64,000 nucleotides of DNA from Sphaerisporangium sp040683095 (GCF_040683095.1 NZ_JBFBCI010000044.1:14444-78443); one strand, 5' to 3'; numbered from the stretch's first letter, positions 28,101 through 36,149 are shown. Numbers and translations are program-made. The notes: generated by a model not told the origin, from the sequence alone.

Positions 28101-29439
28101 CCGGATGCTGGGTCAGGTGAGCGAGGAAATCGGCCCGTATGCCGAGCACCAGAACGACGCGGCGGCCGGCACCGAGCGCCAGTCCCAGCAGGGCCTCGAC
28201 GAACCGGCGGCGCTCCGCGTCGTCGGCGCAGAGCGTGAAGATCTCCTCGAACTGGTCCACGACCAGCAGCAGGCGGGCGTCGGTCTCGGCGTCCAGGGCG
28301 CGGTCCAGGGCGGCGTGCAGGGCACCGGGATCCGTCAAGACGTCACGGAGCGCCCCGGGATCGCCGCCGGACGCCTTGGCCACCAGCTCGGCCAACGTGT
28401 CCAGCGGGTGCTCGCCCGGCGTGGTGATCAGGCTCCGCCACGACCCGGCCGTGCCGTCCGCGTCCGAGATCGTCCCCAGCAGGCCGGCGCGCAGGAGGGA
28501 GGACTTCCCGCTTCCCGACGCCCCGAACACGGCGACCACCGGAAGCCGGTCCACCAGCTCGCGGAGCCGCGTGACCAGCTGGGAGCGGCCGAAGAACCAT
28601 GCCCGATCCTCCGGCTGGAACGCCATCAGGCCGCGGTACGGGCAGTCGTCCTCGGCCCATCCCTCCGTCTCACCCGGCCCGGCGGGCGTCCGGCCCAGCT
28701 CCGGGAGGAGGTCCTCGTCACCGCGGAGCATCGCCTCGTGCAGACGCTGGAGCACGGGACCGGGCTCGATGCCGAGCTGCGCGTTCAACAGGTCGCGGGT
28801 CCGGCGGAAGACCGCCAGCGCCTCGACCTGACGGCCGGACCGGTACAGCGCGAGCATGAGATGGCCGCGCAGGCTCTCCCGGTAGGGATGTTCCCGGGTG
28901 AGATCGGCCAGCTCGGCGGCCGCCTCGGCGTACCGGCCCAGGCCGAGTTCGGCCTCTGCCAGCCGCTCGTGAGCGGTCAGCCGCGCCTCCTCCAGCCGCC
29001 GTGCCTCCTCGGCGATGACCGTGCAGTCGCCGAACTCCGCGAACGCCGGCCCGCGCCACAGGTCGAGCGCCGCGCGCAGACGGTCACGGGCCGGTTCGAG
29101 ATCTCCAGAGGCCAGGGCCGCGCACCCCTGCGCGACGAGGTCGCGAAAGCGGGTCGCGTCGAGCGCGTCGGCGTTGATCACGTACCCGCCCGGCCGTCCG
29201 GCCAGGACGTCGGCGCCGAGCGTGCGCCGCAGCCGGTGGACGTAGAGGTGGATGTTGCGCCGCGCGGACGCGGGCGGCGGATCATCCCAGACCGCGGCGA
29301 TCAGCCACTCGATCGACACCGGCCGACCGGCCTGGGCCAACAGCGCAGCGAGAGTGCGCCGGAGTTTGGGTGCTCCGCCGACAGGTACCAGGCGACCATC
29401 GCGGGAGATGCTGAGCGGCCCGAGAACGTGAAATTCCAC
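25180..29439 (-). CDS. SARP regulator with STAND NTPase and WD40 repeats
   Basis: A protein of 1419 residues. It opens with an OmpR-type winged helix (VEFHVLGPLSISRDG...), then a BTAD domain (to about residue 230; YRESLRGHLMLALYRSGRQVEAL). Next is an nSTAND NTPase (CPYRGLMAFQPEDRAWFFGR, P-loop GASGSGKSS with Lys312, Walker B LLLVVDQFEE), a single membrane-helix candidate at about 703-724 (LAGMASLFLIALLGGG), then about 600 residues of WD40 repeats (repeated FSPDG, WD). SARPs activate pathway genes by binding direct repeats near the -35 region. I placed the start at GTG 29439, just before EFHVLGPL, with GGAG 5 bases upstream; an ATG/GTG at 29505 would add 22 residues without a ribosome site. 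It is divergent from the propeller gene and convergent with the protease gene. Confidence 0.9.
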   Translation of the reverse strand: MEFHVLGPLSISRDGRLVPVGGAPKLRRTLAALLAQAGRPVSIEWLIAAVWDDPPPASARRNIHLYVHRLRRTLGADVLAGRPGGYVINADALDATRFRDLVAQGCAALASGDLEPARDRLRAALDLWRGPAFAEFGDCTVIAEEARRLEEARLTAHERLAEAELGLGRYAEAAAELADLTREHPYRESLRGHLMLALYRSGRQVEALAVFRRTRDLLNAQLGIEPGPVLQRLHEAMLRGDEDLLPELGRTPAGPGETEGWAEDDCPYRGLMAFQPEDRAWFFGRSQLVTRLRELVDRLPVVAVFGASGSGKSSLLRAGLLGTISDADGTAGSWRSLITTPGEHPLDTLAELVAKASGGDPGALRDVLTDPGALHAALDRALDAETDARLLLVVDQFEEIFTLCADDAERRRFVEALLGLALGAGRRVVLVLGIRADFLAHLTQHPDLVEALGGEAQLLVGPVSPPDLREVVVRPAARAGLTVDPDLLATVLADADEEPGSLPLVSHALLETWRNRAGSRLTLAAYRAAGGVRGAIAQSAERVFRELSLAEQQAARRIFVRLTALGDGTEDTRRPISRAELVGVADPDVVSGVLDRLAAARLVVLAEETVDVAHEALIRAWPRLHRWLTDDRDDLFVHRRLTAAAQTWQELDRDSGALYRSVQLLAARTWAEDHLHELNDIEAAFLRASRALAESEHTATRRRTRLLQRLLAGMASLFLIALLGGGVAVRQSQEAGHQQLVALSRQLSLKARSLLDTDPDLAGLLAIDAFRLDREAETRGALLSVSAAARRRIELNAGGPSIFGVAFSPDGSRLAAAGDDGTVGLWDPRGRTRVATFPEPASLAEAEVVHARAVAFSRDGRLLASVVRQAELGASKGAIVVWDLRSHRPVFQRSRGDLTDAMALSPDGTKIAVGAGKGAIEVWDLRDGTRRTLRGHREEVVALAFSPDQAFLVSATGGTQRPVVWDVVSGAAVAEIPADDHVHRLGFDHVDGVLATGSSYYGVRFWRLARDGGVTSVFGLPRRSPYTWDMSAPVAGRIAVADEDGLITVWDIARRQPVETYQDRSRTETLSLALSADGSMLASAGLGRTIVIRERALPPFSGHSQAVNDIEISPDGRLVASASSDTTVRLWDVRGNPIATLGDHPDHVRAVAFSPDGHRLATVTRSHTVTIWDVGSRRRLATIRYRGLGASTDAAFDPGGRFLVATALGRFRWDIRDPGNPVEAPFSAPGQLASALAFSPRDPLLATTGPTGDLLVWDLARDRAVRALRTGQGSVLDVAFSPDGELIATAGADRTVRLWNTRTGEPYATLPGHTAPIQALAFSRDGRTLASAGDDRTITVWDLPSRRPAATLTGHTAPIKGLAFTADGDLISGGDDGRIIRWPLRADPLVGKLCQEIGRDLTRQEWATYIPSVAYRPTC

Positions 29440-29564
29440 CCAAACTCCGCCCCCGGTCGGACTTCTGCACAAAGAATCACGGACCGCCGCCTCATTGTCA
29501 ATCATTCCCTCATGCGGGCTCCTGCCCGCGCCGCACCGGTCCGCAGGGGCGAAAACCGACGCTA

Positions 29565-29607
29565 CCAGGGCCTATACCTCGCATATACGGGCGTGTCTGA
29601 TGCTCGG
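29565..29607 (+). promoter_or_regulatory. Candidate SARP-bound promoter of the beta-propeller gene
   Basis: This is the second copy of the 43-bp block. Heptamers TATACCT (29574) and TATACGG (29585) start 11 bp apart, followed by an 8-bp spacer and GATGCT (29600). It lies in the divergent gap between the SARP gene (minus strand) and the propeller gene (plus strand), 52 bp before the latter's start codon. Confidence 0.65.
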
Positions 29608-29658
29608 CGTCGGCGAGGCGGGGAGATGCCCCGGCCCGCGTGACGGGGAGGTTGAGTG

Positions 29659-30801
29659 ATGCGTGTGCTAGTGCGTAGGACGGCGGCGGTTCTCCTGGGG
29701 CTGTGCCTTGCCCTCGGGAGCGCGGCGACCGTGTCCGGCCCGGCGAACGCCTATGTCGGTCCCAACGTCCAGACAGGCGCCGCTCTCGGCATGAACGCCG
29801 ACGGACGGCTGGAGGCGTTCGTCGTCAGCTACGGGACGATGTGGCACATCGCGCAGGGTTCCAACGGCTGGGGTTTTTGGGACATCATCCGCGACGCGCC
29901 CAGGGGTTTCGAGCAGCATCGCCCGGCGGTGGCACTGAACAAGGGGGGATGGCTGGAGGTCTTCGCGGTCGGCACCGACGGGAACATGTACCACTCCTAC
30001 CAGGCCAGTGGCAGGATCGGCGGCTGGAGCCCCTGGTACAGCATGGGCGCCCCGAGCGGGCTCAGCTTCTCCTGGGCGCGGGTCGTGGTCGGCACCAACA
30101 AGGACGGCCGGCTGGAGGTCTTCGCCCTCGGCTCCAACAACGAGTTGTGGCACGCCTGGCAGCTCACGGCCGGCGGCGCCTGGAGCGGCTGGGCGAGCCT
30201 GGGCGGGCAGTTCGAGGGAGAGGCCCTGCCGGCCGTGGGCAAGAACGCGGACGGGCGATTGGAAGTGTTCATCACCGGCGGCGACGGTCACCTCTGGCAC
30301 CTCTGGCAGCTCTCGCCCGGCGGCGGCTGGAGCGGCTGGCTCAACGAGGGCGGGTCCTTGCAGCACGGGGCGAACACCGGTCCCGCCGTGGGCGTCAACC
30401 AGGACGGACGGCTGGAGCTGTTCGCGACCGGCACCGACGGGCGTACCTACCACAAGTGGCAGGGGTTCTCGGGCGGCTGGAGCGGCTGGGCCAGCATGGG
30501 CAGCGGCGGGTCGTTCCCCGTGGTCGAGAGGAACCAGGATGGCCGGTTGGAGCTCTTCACCAACGGCGGCTCCCACGTCCTCCATGCCTGGCAGGTGGCC
30601 CCCAACAGCGGCTGGTCCGGCTTCGGTGGGGTGGGCGGGCAGACCAACCCGTACAACCAGCCGAGCGTCATCCGCAATCTCGACGGCCGGTTGGAGGTCT
30701 TCGCCCATGCGGGCATAAACAAGACCGGCGCGATCATCCACTCGTGGCAGTCGACGCCGGGCGGCGCATGGTCTGGCTGGATCCCCCTCGAAGGTAGCTG
30801 A
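29659..30801 (+). CDS. Secreted lectin-like beta-propeller protein (DUF346/PLL-type repeats)
   Basis: A 380-residue exported protein. A signal peptide of about 32 residues ends at ANAYVG. The rest is about seven repeats of roughly 48 residues with the pattern N-x-DGRLEVFA-x-G-(4)-LWHxWQ-x(4)-GGWSGW. These are the blades of PLL-like/tectonin-type propellers that bind glycans (DUF346 repeats). There is no catalytic domain, so a carbohydrate-binding or adhesion role is likely; fucose-type ligands are known for PLL lectins but cannot be inferred here. GGGGAGG lies 7 bases before ATG 29659. Its promoter block matches that of the secreted protease gene, so the two may be coexpressed. Confidence 0.85.
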   Translation: MRVLVRRTAAVLLGLCLALGSAATVSGPANAYVGPNVQTGAALGMNADGRLEAFVVSYGTMWHIAQGSNGWGFWDIIRDAPRGFEQHRPAVALNKGGWLEVFAVGTDGNMYHSYQASGRIGGWSPWYSMGAPSGLSFSWARVVVGTNKDGRLEVFALGSNNELWHAWQLTAGGAWSGWASLGGQFEGEALPAVGKNADGRLEVFITGGDGHLWHLWQLSPGGGWSGWLNEGGSLQHGANTGPAVGVNQDGRLELFATGTDGRTYHKWQGFSGGWSGWASMGSGGSFPVVERNQDGRLELFTNGGSHVLHAWQVAPNSGWSGFGGVGGQTNPYNQPSVIRNLDGRLEVFAHAGINKTGAIIHSWQSTPGGAWSGWIPLEGS

Positions 30802-30828
30802 TCCGATCTCCGTCCTGGCGGCGGCCGA

Positions 30829-30873
30829 GACGATGTGGTCCCGTGCGGAGCCCCCGCACGGGACCACATCGTC
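30829..30873. terminator. Strong perfect stem-loop after the propeller gene
   Basis: A 20-bp perfect stem (arm 1 reads gacgatgtggtcccgtgcgg) encloses a 5-nt loop, agccc. It lies 27 bp after the stop codon and is the longest perfect hairpin noticed in the window. Confidence 0.85.
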
Positions 30874-30975
30874 AGCCATCATGATCGTCGGTTGGTCAGA
30901 GTTAGAGCGCGCTGGTGCAATCTTGTACCTCAGAGGGACCGCAACATTGCGAGCGTTTCCGGCATCCAATGACGC

Positions 30976-31902
30976 ATGGGACTTCGTACGACTCTCGCGG
31001 TACTTCTCGCGACCGCCGTGACACTGACCGGACAACCTGCGGCGGCCGACACGCCGGTCCGGATCGCGTACGCGCAGGGAACACACGTCTGGGAACTGGT
31101 GCTGACCAACGGCGATGTGGTGGAGGTACCGGAGGCGCTGGCCAAGGCGCCTGCCGACGCGGTCAATACCGGTGAGCGGGCGCCGTTCCTGGTCAGCGGG
31201 GACGGGCGGCATTTCCTCTATTTCCGGAAGTCGGATCGGCTGTTCGTCGAGCGGACTCTGAACGGCAAGGAAAGGGTGGTGTCACGGCGGCTCACGGCGT
31301 ACTCCATCGACGAGGAGTGGCCGTTCGTATCGGACGACGGCAGCTATGTGGTCACGGCGACCTCGGCGCCAGGGGTAGGGGTCTTCGCGGACCTACGGAC
31401 AGGCAGGACATTGCCGCATCCCGGAGGGACGGACGCGTGGAGCTTCCTGGGATTCAGCCCGGACGGCAAGGGACTGCTGCTGGCAGGGGAACGGCTGACG
31501 ACGGTGTTCGATCGAGCGCTGCGTGCCCGGACGCGCTCGAAGACGCGACTGCCCGTCGTAGCGCTGGCGAATGACCACGTCACGGCGGCGACCCTTACCG
31601 GCACGGGGCCCAAGAGCCGCAAGCTGCGCCTGCTCAACCTGCGCACCGGCCACGCGAGCGGAGCGGTGACCCTGCGCCTGCCCCGCGGGCAGTACATCGA
31701 CGACCTCGACTTCGACCAGGCCGGACGCGTGATCGTCCGATCGAAGACCGCTACCGGCGTGGCGATCTACCGCATCTCGAAGACGACCGGCAAGGCGACG
31801 CTGCTACGAACGATCGCGCGGCCTGACGCGGACGTCTGGGTACTCCCGGGCGACACCACGTACGAGCCCTGGACAGAGAGAAAAAGCCAGGCCCCTCAGT
31901 AA
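30976..31902 (+). CDS. Secreted hypothetical protein, TolB/WD40-like propeller
   Basis: A 308-residue protein with a clear signal peptide (LRTTLAVLLATAVTLTGQPAAA). The mature part has repeated beta-rich segments of WD40/TolB type, such as FLVSGDGRHFLYFRKSDRLFV, FVSDDGSYVVTATS and FLGFSPDGKGLLLAG, so it is probably a six-bladed propeller. No catalytic motif is visible. A good ribosome site is missing before ATG 30976, so the start, or leaderless translation, is uncertain. It follows the propeller-lectin gene after a strong terminator and is probably a separate transcription unit. Confidence 0.7.
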   Translation: MGLRTTLAVLLATAVTLTGQPAAADTPVRIAYAQGTHVWELVLTNGDVVEVPEALAKAPADAVNTGERAPFLVSGDGRHFLYFRKSDRLFVERTLNGKERVVSRRLTAYSIDEEWPFVSDDGSYVVTATSAPGVGVFADLRTGRTLPHPGGTDAWSFLGFSPDGKGLLLAGERLTTVFDRALRARTRSKTRLPVVALANDHVTAATLTGTGPKSRKLRLLNLRTGHASGAVTLRLPRGQYIDDLDFDQAGRVIVRSKTATGVAIYRISKTTGKATLLRTIARPDADVWVLPGDTTYEPWTERKSQAPQ

Positions 31903-31997
31903 TCTTCAATCGCTCGGGCAACAAGCCGACATGGCCTTCCGCCAGAATGCCCCCGTCTGATAGTCCATGGACACGACGTCGAGGGAACTTCGTGGAG

Positions 31998-32402
31998 TTA
32001 CCGGAGCTTCTGGGTTGGCGGATCAGTTTCCGCCTCACGGGAGTACCGGTTTGCTATCAGCCGTACCGCCCGCTTTACACGGGTCTCGTCGGGGTGCTCG
32101 CCGAACCTTCTGGCTAGGCCTTCCCGGACGAGTGCCTCGATCTCGTCCGTGGACAGCAGGTGGAGCGCTCCGTTGACGGGTGCCATCAGCACGATCATCT
32201 CGGCAACAACATCACTGTACTCGTGAGGATTATCCGGGTACACGATATCAAAAGGGTCGGCCTCCTCGAGCGCCTCCTCCAGTATCGCAATCGTCTCCGG
32301 AAATCTTTGCCGGAGAACCCTCATCACAACCTCTCCCTCCGATACTAAATCAATGTTCCAGAAAGGCTCCTTCAATGGCGCCTCGTCCGGGCTCAGTTCC
32401 AT
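31998..32402 (-). CDS. Hypothetical acidic protein
   Basis: A 134-residue protein with no signal or membrane segment. It reads as an all-helical fold: VVMRVLRQRFPETIAILEEALEEADPFDIVY, then PDNPHEYSDVVAEMIVLMAP, then LSTDEIEALVREGLARRFG. The DPFDI...NPHEYSDVVAEMI segment resembles small proteins of the DUF1871/immunity-protein kind, but I cannot assign a family. AAAGAGAG stands 4 bases before the ATG. It is on the same strand as the aminoacylase gene, upstream in genome order but downstream in transcription, with 61 bp between. Confidence 0.6.
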   Translation of the reverse strand: MELSPDEAPLKEPFWNIDLVSEGEVVMRVLRQRFPETIAILEEALEEADPFDIVYPDNPHEYSDVVAEMIVLMAPVNGALHLLSTDEIEALVREGLARRFGEHPDETRVKRAVRLIANRYSREAETDPPTQKLR

Positions 32403-32463
32403 TGTTCTCTCTTTCCAAGGAGCGCGCCATACGGGTCGCCCCGATGGGGTTTTGATGGGTCTA

Positions 32464-34281
32464 TCAGAGGGCGTGGGTGCCGTTGGGGGTGTGGCGCAGG
32501 GTTTTGCCCGGTAGGGCGCCGGTGGGGGTGCCGTTGTTGATCACTGCTACGCCGTTCACGTAGACATACGGGATGCCGGACGGCCGGCGGCGGGGGGTTT
32601 CGTAGGTCGCGGTGTCGGTGATCGTCTTCGGGTCGAAGAGGACGAGGTCGGCGTGGTGGCCTACACGGATGAAGCCTCGGTCGACCAGGTTCAGGCGCTT
32701 GGCGGGGCGGCCGGAGAGGTGGGCGACGCACTCCTCCAGGGTGAGGACGCCCTCGTCGCGGACATAGTGGCCGAGGTAGCGGGGGAAGGTGCCCCAGGCG
32801 CGGGGGTGTGGGCGGGCGCCGGTGAGCAGGCCGTCGCTGCCGCCCGTGTGCGCGGGGTGCCGCATGATGGCCCGGACGTTCTCCTCGTTGCCCACGTGCA
32901 GCAAGATCGTGGTGCCGAGCTCGTCGTCCAGGAGCTGTGTGCGGAACACCTCGAATGCCGTGTGGCCTGATTCGTCGGCCGAACCAGCGCTCGTCCGACC
33001 CGCACCTCCGGAACCCCGACCGGAGATCGTCTCCCCCACGTTCCCGGATTGGCCGGGTAGATCGTTCACTCCGGCTTCGCGGGCCAGGTCGGCGATCGTC
33101 TTGCCCACGCGGTCGGTGAGGGACGGGGAGCGGGTGCCGGAGATCTGGATGGTCGTCCAGTCCACCGGGACGCCGTGGCAGCCGTCCGAGCCGACCGCCT
33201 CCATGTCGTGCCGTATGCGTTCGGCGGTGGCAGGGTCGCGCAGGCGGGCGAGCGTGGGGCCGGGGCCGCCTTCGGACGCCCAGCTCGGCAGGAGCGCGGC
33301 GAGGGTGGTCGAGCCGGGCAGGTAGGGGTAGGTGTCGAGGGTGAGGTCGCAGCCACCGGCGATGGCGGTGTCGAGCAGGTCCAGCAGGTCTTGGGCCCGG
33401 CCGGCGTTGACGGCGAAGTTCATGGTGGCGTGGGCCAGGTGCAGCGGGCAGCCGGACGCGCGCGACACCTCGACCATCTCGGCGTACGCCTCCAGCGCGC
33501 CCGCGCCGTACGAGCGGTGGTGCGGCGAGTAGTAACCGCCGGCCGAGGCGACGACCCGGCACAACTCGACCAACTCCTCCGTGCTCGCGTACATGCCGGG
33601 GGTGTACGTGAGCCCGCTGGACATGCCGACCGCGCCCTCGGCCATCGCGGCGGCGACCAGTTCCTTCTGCCGCTGAAGCTCCGCGTCGGTGGCCGGGCGC
33701 GCGTCCCAGCCCATGGCGAGCGCCCGTACGGTGCCCTGGGGCACCAGGTAGCAGGCGTTGACGGCGATGCCCCGGTCGAGCCGGGCAAGGTACTCGCCGA
33801 CCGTCCGCCAGTCCCAGTCGAACCCCTCGGGGTCGCCGTTCCACCCGGCGATCTGCTGCCTGAGCTGCGCGAGCGTGGTGTCGTCCACGGGCGCGTACGA
33901 CAGGCCGTCCTGCCCCAGCACCTCGCAGGTGACCCCCTGTCCAACCTTGGCGAGGTGGTCGGGCTCGGTCAGCAGGGCCAGGTCGGAGTGGGCGTGCATG
34001 TCGACGAACCCGGGCGCGAGGGCGAGGCCGGTGGCGTCCAGGACCCGCCGCCCGTCGGCGACGGCGGAACCGGGCGCGCCGATGTCGGTGATACGGCCGC
34101 CGGTGACCGTGACGTCCGCGACGTACGCGGGGTCGCCGGTGCCGTCCACGACCGTGGTCCCGCGGACGACCAGCCCTGTCGTTCCGGGCCGTCGGCCCGC
34201 CATAGCGCTCATCCGTGCTCCCGAATCATGCCGCTCATCCTTCCTCTGAGCCGTGCCCGACCCGGCGCTCATCCGTTCCAC
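32464..34281 (-). CDS. N-acyl-D-amino-acid deacylase (D-aminoacylase)
   Basis: About 580-605 residues of an amidohydrolase-superfamily enzyme that releases D-amino acids from their N-acyl forms. It has the metal motif GFVDMHAHSD, the family segment VTCEVLGQDGLSYAP, MSSGLTYTPGMYAS, HHRSYG, AHATMN, ILLHVGNEENVRAIMRHPAHTGGSDG, and a C-terminal small beta domain (GHHADLVLFDPKTI). A serine/glycine-rich insert (GQSGNVGETISGRGSGGAGRTSAGSADESG) breaks the core and is unusual. Several starts are possible (GTG 34281, ATG 34272, 34212, 34203); the last two give the closest match to family length. It lies 8 bp after the PLP-enzyme gene, so the two form an operon. Confidence 0.88.
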   Translation of the reverse strand: MERMSAGSGTAQRKDERHDSGARMSAMAGRRPGTTGLVVRGTTVVDGTGDPAYVADVTVTGGRITDIGAPGSAVADGRRVLDATGLALAPGFVDMHAHSDLALLTEPDHLAKVGQGVTCEVLGQDGLSYAPVDDTTLAQLRQQIAGWNGDPEGFDWDWRTVGEYLARLDRGIAVNACYLVPQGTVRALAMGWDARPATDAELQRQKELVAAAMAEGAVGMSSGLTYTPGMYASTEELVELCRVVASAGGYYSPHHRSYGAGALEAYAEMVEVSRASGCPLHLAHATMNFAVNAGRAQDLLDLLDTAIAGGCDLTLDTYPYLPGSTTLAALLPSWASEGGPGPTLARLRDPATAERIRHDMEAVGSDGCHGVPVDWTTIQISGTRSPSLTDRVGKTIADLAREAGVNDLPGQSGNVGETISGRGSGGAGRTSAGSADESGHTAFEVFRTQLLDDELGTTILLHVGNEENVRAIMRHPAHTGGSDGLLTGARPHPRAWGTFPRYLGHYVRDEGVLTLEECVAHLSGRPAKRLNLVDRGFIRVGHHADLVLFDPKTITDTATYETPRRRPSGIPYVYVNGVAVINNGTPTGALPGKTLRHTPNGTHAL

Positions 34282-34289
34282 CCATAGGT

Positions 34290-35639
34290 CTAGAAGAAGG
34301 TTCTCACGAGGTCCACGACCTCCGGATCATCGGCCTCGACGTCGTCGACCACCGGGATCAGCGTCCACTTGTCGAAGGCCGTGCACGGGTGGGAGAGCCC
34401 GAGGCGGACGACGTCGCCGCAGTCCAGCGCGGACCCGGCCTCCACCGACAGGAAGGTGAGCTGGTCGTTGAGCGCCGTGACCCGCGCCCCGCGCAGCGCC
34501 TCGGCGGGCCGGCCGCGTACGGTCTGCGGCTCGGGGAGGCCCTCGTCGAACGGCAGGTCACGCTTGCCCGCGTCCAGCAGGGCCAGCCCGGGTTCGGGAC
34601 GCGAGACCACGCGGGCCCAGCCGTGCATCGCGGGCCGCAGCGGACCCGGCCCGGCGCCGCGCGAGGACCCGGCACCGCTCGACAAACCGCCACCGCCCAA
34701 GGACCCGGCCCCGTTCGACGGCCCGGCACCGCCCGGCAAACCGGCGCCGCGCGAGAACGGGGAGATGGCGCGGTAGAAGCCGTCGTCGTGGACGATGTAG
34801 GCCCCCGAGCGCAGCACCAGCCGCCCGTCCAGCCCGCCGAGGACGTCCACGACTTGGTCGAAGTACGCGCTGCCGCCCGCGGTGACGACCGGTTCGTCCA
34901 CCTCGTACGGCAGGTCCGCGTGCAGAGACGCCATGCGCTTGAGGAAGGCGTCCACCGCGCCGAGGCTGGACGGGGACGCGTCGTGGCCGAGCGCGCCCTC
35001 GTACCCGGCGATCCCGGCCAGCCGCAGCCGGTCGGAGGCGCGGATCGCCTCGGCGACGGCCCGCGCCTCGGCCTCGTCCCTGGCACCGGTACGGCCGCCG
35101 GGCGCGCCGAGCTCGACGCAGACGTCCACGGGCCGCGCGGCGCCGCGCAGGGCGGCGTCCATGATCTCGACCGTGCGCGGCGAGTCGGCCCAGCACACGA
35201 ACGAGAACCCGGGGTCGGCGTCGAGCTGGGCGCCGATCCAGGCGAGCCCGGCGGGGTCGGTGAGCGCGCCCGCGAGCATGAGGCGGCTCACGCCGAAGGC
35301 GCGGGCGACGCGGAGCTGCGGCAGGTTGGCGAGCGTGAGCCCCCACGCCCCCGCGTCGAGCTGGCGTTTCCACAACGCGGGGGCCATCGTGCTCTTGCCG
35401 TGCGGGGCGAGCGACACGCCGGCCGCGGCCGTCCAGGACGCCATCGTGGCGAGGTTGTGCTCGATGGCCCGGCGTTCGAGGGTGAGCAGCGGCGTGCCGA
35501 AGCCGGTGAGCCGGGGACTCCCGGCGAGGTACTCGCCCACGGTGACCGGCGCGCCGGAGAACCCCGGCGGCAGGGCCTTGAAGTGCCAGTCGAACGGCTC
35601 GTCCCGCAGCGTGGCGACGGCGGCGTCGTCGATGAGCAC
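34290..35639 (-). CDS. D-serine dehydratase / D-threonine aldolase-like PLP enzyme
   Basis: A 449-residue fold-type III PLP enzyme. The alanine-racemase-type barrel has the PLP lysine in LAPHGKSTMAP, GYEGALGHDA and AGGSAYFD. The C-terminal domain ends with LGLSHPCTAFDKW, the His-x-Cys zinc site of eukaryotic-type D-serine dehydratase and D-threonine aldolase. The expected reaction is deamination or retro-aldol cleavage of a D-beta-hydroxy amino acid. A 35-residue Gly/Ser-rich insert of repeated GAG units (about residues 296-330) sits between barrel and C-terminal domain and is atypical. GAGGGAGG precedes the GTG start. It is the first gene of the unit with the D-aminoacylase, divergent from ridA. 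Confidence 0.85.
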   Translation of the reverse strand: MLIDDAAVATLRDEPFDWHFKALPPGFSGAPVTVGEYLAGSPRLTGFGTPLLTLERRAIEHNLATMASWTAAAGVSLAPHGKSTMAPALWKRQLDAGAWGLTLANLPQLRVARAFGVSRLMLAGALTDPAGLAWIGAQLDADPGFSFVCWADSPRTVEIMDAALRGAARPVDVCVELGAPGGRTGARDEAEARAVAEAIRASDRLRLAGIAGYEGALGHDASPSSLGAVDAFLKRMASLHADLPYEVDEPVVTAGGSAYFDQVVDVLGGLDGRLVLRSGAYIVHDDGFYRAISPFSRGAGLPGGAGPSNGAGSLGGGGLSSGAGSSRGAGPGPLRPAMHGWARVVSRPEPGLALLDAGKRDLPFDEGLPEPQTVRGRPAEALRGARVTALNDQLTFLSVEAGSALDCGDVVRLGLSHPCTAFDKWTLIPVVDDVEADDPEVVDLVRTFF

Positions 35640-35747
35640 TGCGGCCTCCCTCGGGGGACGGGCGGGGTTCGTGGCCCGCTCGGTGATCTGCGATATTTTC
35701 TACCCGGCATGCACGACGCGTGAAAAGCCGATCTTGGGGAGACTGTC

Positions 35748-36149
35748 ATGAGTGACAAGACCGTGATCCGCACCGACGGCGCGCCGGCGCCCGCGTGGGT
35801 GTTCTCCCAGGGCGTCCGCAAGGGCCCGTTGCTGCAGGTCTCCGGCCAGGGCCCGCAGGACCCGGCGACCGGCGAGTGGGTGCACCCCGGCGACGTGAAG
35901 GCGCAGACGCGCAGGACGCTGGAGAACGTCAAGGCCATCCTGGAGGCGGGCGGCGCGAGCGTCGAGGACGTACTGATGTTCCGGGTGTACCTCACCAAGC
36001 GTGAGGACTTCCCGCTGATGAACGAGGTGTACGGCGCGTTCGTCGAGGAGAACTGCCCGAGCGGCGTCCTGCCGTGCCGCACGACGGTGTTCGTCGGGCT
36101 GCCCCACGAGTCGATGCTGGTGGAGATCGACGCCCTGGCCTCGGTGTAG
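35748..36149 (+). CDS. RidA-family enamine/imine deaminase
   Basis: A 133-residue YjgF/YER057c/UK114 protein. Family blocks are visible: FSQGVRKGPLLQVSGQGPQDPATGEWV, TRRTLENVKAILEAGGAS, and PCRTTVFVGLP, whose Arg binds the substrate carboxylate. RidA hydrolyses reactive 2-aminoacrylate-type imines produced by PLP dehydratases, which fits the divergent D-serine-dehydratase-like gene 108 bp away. Full length. Confidence 0.92.
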   Translation: MSDKTVIRTDGAPAPAWVFSQGVRKGPLLQVSGQGPQDPATGEWVHPGDVKAQTRRTLENVKAILEAGGASVEDVLMFRVYLTKREDFPLMNEVYGAFVEENCPSGVLPCRTTVFVGLPHESMLVEIDALASV

